Origin: Lingula anatina
Taxonomy: Eukaryota; Brachiopoda; Lingulata; Lingulida; Lingulidae
NCBI RefSeq assembly: GCF_001039355.2
Contig: NW_019775856.1
Location: 61,060-125,059, forward strand
Direction: 5' to 3'
Length of the DNA: 64,000 bases
Part shown: in pieces, positions 13,501-24,847 of the stretch
Layout of the letters: each line of letters starts with the position of its first letter
How positions within the stretch are numbered: the first letter of the stretch is position 1
Notes under the pieces: model-generated
The model's database searches: none
What the model was told of the DNA's origin: nothing
Seen by the model: the letters and a program-made list of their open reading frames with translations, nothing else
Translations under genes and position numbers: made by a program

Positions 13501-16500
13501 GATATTTAGTAGATGCAACATAGTGATTAATATTTTCAATCTACAAAAACTGAAAAATTACTTTTTGATTTATTCTATTGCATGCATTGTGTATCCCTCA
13601 TTTTCTGTTATACGTATGATAATATACTGAACAACCCCCCACAAAAAAAATTTTGAAATAATTTGAAGGAAGAAGATTATAAGTCGATACTTTATTTTTC
13701 TGGTATATAGCATTTTGCCTGACTGTTATTCCATATCTATATAGATTTCAAAAATCGATTCCAAGCCAGAGTGAAAATATATTATAAAAGAAAAAAATGT
13801 TCAGTATATATGGTCTTAAAGATACTAATATCAATAATTTTCTTTATTTTATTTTGTTACTATTTTATATTTGAAAATATATATTTTCATTTTATCCTGT
13901 TTCTATCCTGTTTGGCATTTAGAGTAGGCATATATGGTTACCTCTGTATATTTATTTTCTGTTTATTAATACAGCTATAATTTAATACAACACTGATGAT
14001 AAACTGTTAGACATTGTGTTGTTTTTATAAAGTCTTTTCTTCCTCAAATATCATCTAACTCAAGGTTTATGTACACATTTCTTTCTTTTTTGATGATATT
14101 GACCTTTTTATGCTTCACGAGAATGAATTAAAATCATGATAATTGTAATTAAAAATTTTTGTTTTTAAATTTAGACATTCATATTTATTTCTCTTTCTAT
14201 CCTCAAGCAGCATCTCAGAAGAGCAAAAAGAAGAGACAAAATCCTCCTGAACTTTCATCTTATGTGCTAGGTAAAAAAGTTTTAAAACTTTGAACCCGCA
14301 ACTATTTTCAGTGTAAAAGAATAAATTTTTATAATATATTTAAAACATTAAACAATAATTTCTTGAATGGCTTTTACATTTAATGTAATATATTTAAACA
14401 TTAAACGATAATTTCTTAAATGGCTTCCATACAGATCAACATGCCTTTATTCCTGTTTTAAGTTAATCCAAACAGGATGTAATTTATTATTTGAAATAGT
14501 GATTCCTTTTGTTAATCAATATGTTCATATTCCCAAAGGGTAATTTTCACCCATACCTCTGTTCTGACTCACAGAGTCACAGGAAAAAGGGCATTTTTGG
14601 ATATATTTTTTAAAGAAAAGGTGAAAATGTATAATTGGGAATTGTGAAAATATATAATCTAACTGATTAATTTTGAATATTTAGATTCCATTCCCAAAAA
14701 AGAGGAACCTGAGACGGTATATCTGGACCTGAGAAACTTTGAGCAACAGAGGCAAGAGGAACAGCAGAGAGTGGCCTCTGTGCAGAGAATTCTTCGCATA
14801 CATGATTCCAAGAAAAAGTAAGGGTCTGGTTTCAATCTGTATTCTGAAATGATGGAAGAATAAACAGAAAATGGAAATTAACCTGTTTTTTATCACTTGA
14901 GAACCTTAAAGCAACAGATGCTGATTAGTCTTTTTTATTTTCTAGGGAAGACAGTTCTGATTCAGAAGATGAGGGCAGTGCTGAGTCTTGGTTTGAGCAG
15001 AGGAGGAAGATACGAGCTGCCATTGAACGTGGATCTGTTTCTCAAGTTCTACCCTCAAAGCCGTCCTTACCAAAGTAAGATATGCATGAGCATTTTAACT
15101 GACATTATCTCAAATATTGGCGAAGAAAGTTATAGTTTATTTTGACTCCAGTTATGTTTTGAACTTTCGTAATTTAAGCAGTGACTTGTTTACTTTTGTC
15201 TCTGATGAAATGACCAGAGGTGTGCATACAGTCCCCATCCTCAGATTATAAAAAATATTTTTAATTGGAATGAATTTGTAGTCATTTTCTTAAAAAATGA
15301 AGAAATGAAAAAACTGATTAATGTTTGAGTGTAACAACGTATTTGTACTATGACGTTTACCCTTTATTCTATCATATAGGGCCCCCAAAGAAGCAACCCA
15401 TGCTCAAAGACTGGTCCATGTTGAGCCAAAGCGCCCTCTATCTGGAGAGACCCAAGGTGATTCAGAAGTAAACGCTATGGAACAAAAACCACTGCCAGAT
15501 AAAGAGGCTGAAGAGAGAGAAAAACAAAGGAGGATGGAGACAGCTAAGTATGTCTCTATTTCTTTTTTTTAATTTAAATTATTGTTTTTATTCATCAGAA
15601 GCTAATTTGAATTTTTTCCCGAATTGTTACTTTCATCGAGTCTTTTCTTATACACCTTACAACAGTGTCCCTTACTTAATTTTGTCTGTTCCCTTGCCAC
15701 GACTTACTTTCCTTCTCCTCCTTTTAAAAACTTGTGGCCATTATTTCTGAATCTTTGGTCTTTGTCCAATCAGGTCCAATTTTATGATAGCTTCTGTTTT
15801 TGCCTTTGATATCTTTGCAGTGAAAGTTATCAGCAAAAACATATTGAATAACTATCTTAATTTTGTACTATTAAAAAGAGTGTTCTGAATAATACAAAAC
15901 AAGGTTCACATTAAATCACTGCATATTGCAGGAAGCTACGAGAACAGCGTGAACATGAACGCCAGTCCAGACTGAGGCTGGCCAAACAACTGGAGGCGCT
16001 GAGGCCAAAGACGTCGGTGAGCGGCAGATATCCGTGTGCTGAAGAAACACCTGTAGTGTTTGATGTGGTAAGTAGATACCTAATAGAAATAAAAATTTGA
16101 ATGGTGAAGATTTAAAATATGAATGAAGATTTAAAATATGATGGTCTTGAATATTTTCATCCAATATCCACTTGATAGCCAACCAAGACATTTATTTGTT
16201 TGTTGATTAATCAGTTTACTCAAATATTTAATTATTTAAATAATTATTTATGAATTTTGTATTTAATTGTTTGTTTATTACCTATTTTTTATGTATTCAC
16301 TTATTTATTCACTTATTTATTTGTTTATATATACATGTTTTTCCATTTATTTACTTTTCTTTATTTTATCTGTTTTCTCTGTTAAGGAGGCCTCCTATGA
16401 GCCAATGCCCCAGTGCTTGCCAGACACCCTTCCTGCTGATCTGGAGACCATCCTTCTCACAGTGCATTTATCCACCAATGGGGAGATTATAGTCCACAGA

Positions 16501-19500
16501 GGAGGCAACAAAAGTGTGGATATGGGTAGGTGGGATGTTCAGGTGCACAGACGGAGACACACATGTTTACCTGCACTGGCATATCTGCAAGTGCATGCAT
16601 ACACACACACTCACATACACACACATGCACACACAAACAGAAAAATGTCCAAAACTCACACACACACATACACACACACCTATACACACTTATATACAAA
16701 GGCAAATTTGCAAATCTGTGTATGTACATATGCACTCAACCACAAATATAGAAAGCAATGCAAATTACAAGCTGATTATATTATAAATTTGACCGTGGAT
16801 CTTTCATCCTCTAGGTCTAGGTCTCTCTGCTAGCTGTACCACCTTGCTAACATGGCTGCTGTCCCTCGTCCCTCATGACTTCACATTCCTGGACGATTCA
16901 TCCAATCAACAGCCTGCGCCGACATCGCCCGTGCTCCTGGATCCTGTCCCTTTCCGTGTGCTGGGATTACAGCAACTCTGGTTTGAGGAGCAGTTGTGTA
17001 TTATTGTTGCCATAGCACCGAAGGATAAACAAAGTCAGGTGACACAGTTGACTGGACCAGTCAAGTCCAAAAAGGCAAAGGTACCAAGCAGTCACTATTT
17101 TAATTTTAATAGTTTTTGATAATTTAAAATGAATATAGATTTTGATAGTTATTTACCTAAAAAGCCAATGATGACATTATCTTTACAACTGAAAAGCATG
17201 AAGGTTGAATCCTATTTCATCTTAAATATTTTCTCCTTTTACTTTTATTTTCAGCTCAAAGACACAGTGAAATCCTGCACCCCTTTCCAGCAGCAAGTCA
17301 CCAAGTTTCTTTCCACCAACACCCTCCACTCAGTTTGCCCTTGGCTCCAAGATTTCACCTCAGTTGAGATCTCTGGCCCTCCCTCCCCGTCTCCAGATCA
17401 CCCTACCTCCCAAAAGTTTGCTTACAAGCCCCCCTTACCCAACATCACCACCAAGCCCCTCTCCACATTCATGCAGATGAGGACTGACCCTGATGCTGTG
17501 AAGAAAGTTTTTGGGACCCCTGTAGGATTTTTCTATCAGTCCGTGGAGTCTGACGAGTGTCAGGCTGACGTGGGGATTAATGACGATGGTGTTAATTATG
17601 AAACACAAAATACCATGTCTTTGGTGTACAAGAAAATTTATCAGGTAAGAATCTGAGGACTTATTTGATTAAAATATGTACTGATAAGAATTTTTCCAGT
17701 GAAGAGGAAACAAAGAGGTTATCTCTATAGACATTTACCTCTTAAAATTTATCTGATAAAATTAAATGATTTGAACTACATATCGATTCAGTTGGATGAC
17801 TTTTTAAAAGTTCAAAAAATTTCCATGATAACTGCATTCCAGATAACACAGATGGTTAATACCCTAAGTATAATAATAGTGATAATTCTTATAATTTCAA
17901 TATTATCATTTTATGTATCTGTATTCCAGAACCCTGTAGCACTGATGGGTATCCTGAGTCGTGTTCTCCAAGAAGGTCTGGACATATCAGGCATCCGTCT
18001 TTTATATCCCTCAGTACAGCTTCTCAGTCTCGAATCTCCCCGCATATCATCGTTCAATGAGAATGCACCTCCTCAGTCCAACACAGAATTTCTGAACAGC
18101 GTCGGACCCATTCTCGCCATTGCGCTTCGCGGGACATTCACAAGGTCAATCTGGCTGGATGCTGTGGGTCCCTCAGATCCGGCCTTGGCAAGAAGGACGG
18201 ATCCGAACTCACTTTGTGCCTTATATGGAGGAGAGTCGCGGGAAGAGTGCCTTTTGTTCTGTCCCAGGAACCCCGCCAGAATTCAGACAGAGCTGGCCAG
18301 GTGGTTTGGAGGTAGAGTGCCCCCTAGTGGTGTCATTGATGTTGGCGCAATGCCAAATCGGAAGGAAAGGCACCGAAGCGGGAGCCCTAAAGGGGGCAAG
18401 GGGAAAAGAGTTAGTTTTCACACGGAATCATCTCACCAGGCTGAGGCGGTGTTTCCAAGCAGACGACCACCTGCAACTCTCACTGCCACAGTTACGAGTG
18501 ACATCTTTTTGACAGTGTCACCATTATTGCCTGTCAAGTGTCTTGGTGTTGTCATGGCGACTTGTCAGCGGCGGGGGTATCAGCTAAGAGGTGTGAGGAG
18601 GATGAGACTGAATACCAAGAGGGCCAGTAGTTTAGGTAAGTTAGGTATTGCCATAAATCTTGGAGTAAAGAAAAGAGAAATGCAGAAAACTTGAACTTAT
18701 TCACCGAAATTGTTAATAGTTTAATATTTTTGTTTTTTGTTTATTTTCTGCATCATTATGTTTAAATGCAGTTTTTTATTTAAAAAATTTCCACATATTT
18801 ACAGGAGTATCTGGTAAAGCCCTCAGTATCTTCAGTGCAGAGGGACCCAGGTCTCCCCAATCCCCAGTGTCATTTGATGACGTATTCCTGGAGCAGAGGA
18901 GCAGTTCTCCGCAGGACGCTGGTGAACCCAGCATGCCATGCACTGTGTTGTTACTTCAGAAGGAGAACGCCCTGCACAGCGCCCCGAGTCTCATCGAGGC
19001 TTTCATGGTACAGTTGTGTCTGAAAGGAGTCCTAGGTAAATATGGCAGATATTCTAGTATATTTTTAAGATGGAAATAAAAATCAGTTAAAAGTGGTCTT
19101 TTAATATTTATTGTTGTAAAATCTCTGAAGGTTTCCAACAAAAATTTGGCAAACAGATGAGCTTTCAAGGCTTCTGACATTTATAAGATAGTAATTTGTT
19201 TGTATGTTAATATATGTACTGGTGGTACAGATAAGTAGGTGAATGTAAAGAAGGTGCAATTTTAAAGGTCTTTTATGGCTGATTGAGTGATTAATTTGGT
19301 TTTTGCCTTGGCATGTCTACTTCATTTGAGTCATATAAGAAACTAATAATAGTGGTTTAAATGCTTTATAGGGAATCAGCTTGCTTCATATATATATAGC
19401 CTATTGTGGAATTAGTGCAGGATTCCACACGTGTGGAATCCTGCACTAATTCCACACCATGACCTCTGACCTTTGTCCTATATTCCAGGGTCAATCCAGT

Positions 19501-22500
19501 CCAGCACACCCCACCCCCTGACCTCCAGTCTGCTATTCCAGTACACTGGCTACACTGACAGTTTGCTCCACCTACTGGGCGGAGACTTTAGCAGGGTATG
19601 ACCTTTGACCCTTGACCTTTTAGTGTTTTTTAAACTTGAGTGACAGCTTATCCCTCTTGCTTGGGATGATTTTAGTAGACCTTTTAAGCAGATAATTCTG
19701 TCATCATTCATTTGTTCATTGAATTGTTGGATCATTCCTTTGTTCATTATTTCATTCATTCATTTGCTTGTTCATCCATTTTTGGGGGGGTCATTTATTC
19801 ATTAAACATTTTGTATTTTATCCTATCATCCTAGGTACCAGACATAGAGATAACCTGTCCCAGCTACATAGCTCCAGAACTGTACACTAACCCAGAAATA
19901 GAACAGATTGTGGTCCTCACTCTGACAGGACACCTGCACATGAGGACCTTTGGCCTGTTCTTAGGTAATGTGGCAGGGATTTAGTGTGTGTTCAGAGTAT
20001 ATGGTGTAGTTATAAGTCTGTTGTATGTCTAGTTTTGATATTGAGCGTATACTTGGTTCTGTGAATTAATTTATTTTGTTTGTTTCAGGTCACAAAAAAA
20101 TTTATGATTCAGTTTAATTTTGTGAAAATAGATATCACAATTTTTATATGCAAATCTGGTGATTTAACTTTGTATGGATAGAAATATAAGTTTTATAGGT
20201 TTATCTGCATGTAAGGATATTCCATACCTAAAAGTAATGTGATTCCACATTGTTTAAAAGAAACATTTTAATCCCTATTTCAGCTAAACTTCTCAACATG
20301 ACCCCCTATAGTAAACTTCCCACAGCCCCTCTAACACAGGAGGGGTTTGAACTGCTGGGGATAAAATGGCTGCCAAGCCTCAGTATCAACCAGGCCAAAG
20401 AGTTGACGCCATATGAAGTGGGGGATAAACAGTGGAAGAAAAGTATTCATACTCTGACCTCAGGTATCTGTTGATTTTTTTCTCCAATGTATCTCGCTAC
20501 ATATTTTCCTCCCTTTGCCTTGTAAAAAAATGCTTAAAACATTTGTGCAAGTCTTTCATTAACTAAAATACTTGTTTGGATATTTTGTTTGTGGCATGAT
20601 GCATTGGGGTATTGCTGAACCACAAATTGCATTGTATATTCATTCTCCATTGACATACATTCTATTGTAACCATAACTCAAAATGCTAAATTTTTTGCCT
20701 GAAAAATTTTGAAACATTTGAATTATCATTAAAAACTGTGATTATCAATAAAAATAAATAATTGTATTATTCCATCAGAACCTGCAGTAGTCCTGCTGTT
20801 ACGAGGCATCAACGCCTTCAAGAGGGTCTCCTCCATTATCAGCTCAAAGACGCAGCAGACAACAGCTACTGGGGGGCAGCAGCTGTCCCTGGAGAAGCTG
20901 ATGTCACCGACACCAGAGATAGCATACAGACAGATGACACTGTTCTTCAGGGATTTAGAGCTGTTTCCTGACCCTCACGCTCGTCCTTTGTTACACTTCA
21001 TGCCCCCTGTTAGACAGTCTGATGAAAGGTAGGCCTCAGGGCAGAGTCAGTTAGAAGTGATTAGAAGAGAAATAGATTGATGGGAATTTACTTTGACAAT
21101 AGACTGGATGGGTGCATTTGACAATTTTACGTGGAAGGAGTCATTTCTAGAGTCCATAAGGTTATAGCTGCTATAAAGTTATTATCTTTAAGTTAGCAAT
21201 ATAATTCTAGCCAGTGAATTTTGTACAATATGTTATACATAAAGACAGTAAGAAAATTATTTTGGCAGTGTATTTGATGTTTAAACTGTACCTAGAGGTT
21301 ATATGCTGGTCTGATCCTGCCATTTAATCACCATCTTAGTTTCAGTCTTGCTCACATAACCTTGATAAAGCTTTAGACGCCAATCATATGGAGGAACACT
21401 CAAACCAGACTGCTTCACAAACTTAATTCTCTAAGATTAGTGGGATCTTCTTATTTTATATAAGACCACCTCGTTTATTGAAATCTTGCGTCAGTTCTGG
21501 GATAATGCATTATCTTTCAGCCAAACACGAAGAAGACGGCAACTCAAGCCAGACTGGGCAGCCAACTTCATAGAGGAGTCCGTATTCCGCACCATGCTGG
21601 CTGGACCGCGTCTCCTGACCAGTGTCCTCATCTTCAAGCCGGACGCCGTGAGGAAACACCTGAGTAAGGTGTTCAGGAAGGTGACCCATGAGAGGTTCAC
21701 TGTTGTGGGGCTGAAGATGAAAGTGTTGACCACGGAGGAGGCATGGGGGATGGTGCCGCAGTATGAAGATGTGAGTAGTAGTATGGGCAAGATTCCAGTA
21801 TGGCCAGTGGGTGACAGAGTGGCCAAATTTAGTCGCTAAACAGGTCTTAAAACTCAAAGTAAAATGTACTGATTCAGAAATAATTAAAGTTGGCATTTTG
21901 AGTACAATACCTGCTTGTAATATTTTTTTTACTCTCATATTTTCAGTTTACATGTTGATTTACTGTTTTCCATTATTATTTTCTTTCTTCACCTCACTGT
22001 ATTGACCAAGATGTAGCGCTTTGTAGCGCTATGTAGCGCTTTGTTGAATGCATATTCTAACAATCTTGCAATCAAAAGTGAGCTTTTGAAACAACATAAG
22101 ACCATGTAACCATAATATGAAAAAAAAAGTCAGCGTCAGTGATACATTACAAGAATAAATTGTCCTTTCAGAATGATATAGTTCGCCAGATGCATGTTGA
22201 TCACATGACCTCAGGCCCCTCCCTCATTCTGTGTGTTCAACGTGAAAATGCCGTCAAGAAACTCTTGGATGTGATTGGTGCAGAAGACCCCCAGCAGGCA
22301 CGGCGGCAGAGCATCTTTAATTGGAGAGGGACATTTGGGGTTGACCCTGTTTGTAATGGTATATATGGTAAGGAAATGAAGCAGTTAATATGAATTGAAA
22401 AGTAATGCATTAAAAGTTTAATGGTTTTGAGGGAGGGGGGGGGCAAAAGGGGTATTTTTAGATATTAAGCAGCATATGGCTTTAAAAATTTTAAGATTGA

Positions 22501-24814
22501 GATTTTTTTGTGTTCAACATTCAGTGAGATTTTGATTGGAATCAGTACCAGTACTAGAAAATACATTGATTTTTTTTTCTTTATCTATAGCTTCAAAAGA
22601 CTATCAGCATGCCATGCACGATGTCAAGCTGTTCTTCCCAGAGGGTTTGTGTTGTTCTGAGACTCCAGATCTTAAAGCAGATGAGGTATGAGGTTCAGAA
22701 GAATCATAACACTCTACATTTCTTAGACACTTTTCTTTACTTCATTTACTTTGCCTTTTCATTTTTCATGATTTTTTTTTCACAATCACATCTAAAGTTA
22801 TAATATAAATGAAAAATATGAGAGATTATTCATTCTTGGTAATATATACAGTATGATTACTTGGTTTACTTCCGTCTTAAATTATTTTTTTGTTTGTTTT
22901 GTTTTTTAACAGTACATCATTTGTTGTATTGGTAAGATGTATATGAATCACTGTAATGCTATTTGGTAGCATGTAAGTATTAAGGAATTACTGAAATGAA
23001 CTGCAGCACCAGAATTCTGTTCTTCAGGTTAGCTGCCCAGCGGTCAATGTGGGCGTGGGCATCAAACTGGACAAGACCAGAGAGGTCACCTTCAGGGATC
23101 CCAACTCTGCTGTAGGAGAATTGTATGAGGCACAAGACGCAGGGATCAAGAAAAACACAGGTAAACTAGTTTTTCAGAAGCATATAAATAATGTGGTTCT
23201 CATGATTAAAATAGAACAAACTTCAGAGGGAACATTATTTCTGCTGGAGTCATGTTATTTAATCAGGTCATCTGGGCATGTTAGTTTGGTGTCACTCAGA
23301 ACAAAAGGTTAAAGAGACTGCATTTTGTCTTCAATCTTAGAAGTTTTTTTAATGGATAACATATTATATATTAATGTCTCTAAATCATGGAACATAAGCT
23401 AGAAATGATGTGAAAATGTAAATTCGCGGGGCATTACTGAGTTGGGAACTTAACAATGTCTTAATGATAATAAAAAGTTGTCTCCAGATGAAGTCAGGAT
23501 CCCAGCAGTAAAGACTAGCCACTTCACTTGTCACATTCTGGTCTAAGTTAGTCTTGATGTGAGTCATGAACACTATTTTCTCCCATATTTAATTCAGGCA
23601 CTACGCCAGCAGTCCAGGTCAGCCACATCACCATGTTAACTCAGACCAACTGTGTGGTCCTGACCCCAGCTGTGATGAAGACAGAGAGGAGGAGCAGTGT
23701 GCCAGCCTATGTGTATATTGTGGAGGAGATGTTAAAACATGGGTCAGTTAACTGGTCACTGTGTGGAAAGATGGTCTGAACTTTAAAGTCATAATAACTC
23801 TTCGTTTTGGCCAAAAATTGGATTTTCCTGGCGTAAACGGCAATTTTCCCGTACTTACCAATGGTCAACGACCCCATTCCTGCATTCAAAGTTAGTCCAG
23901 GGTTTTTTCCTAAACGCTTGGTTTTTTGTTAAAATCTCTTAAGAGATTTTAACTGACGGAGCCCTCTCTGACATTGAATAGCCACGCGATATCGAGCGGG
24001 GTTTTCTGATGACCTACTTAAAACCGCGGGAAAAGCAGACAACATCAACACTTTATTACAATAAAATAAGATTCATACGATATAATCGTCTTATTGCTCA
24101 GAATGCATTTATATCTACAATGTGTGCAGTTCTGGGCTTTTCGTTATCCGACACACTGTACAAAAACTCACAACTTACGTCTGAGGATTGTGTCATGCAC
24201 CTGCTATATCTTATCCCGCCACATGTTATTTTGGTCTCGAATGCACGCGAGAATCCGCGTGATGCGCCAACATCCTTGGCAACGGATGTCTTGACGACCG
24301 GGAAGAAAGGCACCAAAAGCCCTATTGACAAGCACAGTTTTTAGTTTTAATACAATAACAGCCGTTTTAGTGGTGAAATGCAATATAATATATTTCCATG
24401 TGTTGTTTAGAATGTATTTCTTGCGGCATTTTGAATCTCAAAGGAAGAGTTATTATTGCTTTAAGGACCCATTCTCATAGCCACCATCAGTGTATGTAGA
24501 TTGATCCCAAAACCGTCGTTTTTTTTTTTTTTTTCAACTTTAAAGTTTCAAAATAAGTAATATTTAGCCAGGCTTTGTGTTAAGAGATGAAAGATGTTGA
24601 TCAAAATGTTTTTGATAAATCTGAATTAAGTTTTGATTCAGTATTGTTGTTGATGGAACTGTCCCCATGAACAAGGTGTGTTGGAATATTTCAGGTTTGA
24701 GGTGTGTGGGGCTCAGTTGTTATGGTTCACACAGGACCAGGCTCAGCAATATCTCCATATCTGTGATGCTGGCAGCTATAAGCTGGTGAGTATGTGTGTG
24801 TTCATGCATGTTCA

Positions 24815-24847
<33 letters not shown>

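Noticed and set aside
16250-16833. Open frames of up to 188 codons on both strands
   Set aside because: They run through a CA-rich microsatellite (about 16596-16690) in DNAAF8 intron 10. Only 16387-16525 and the stretch from 16815 are exon sequence.
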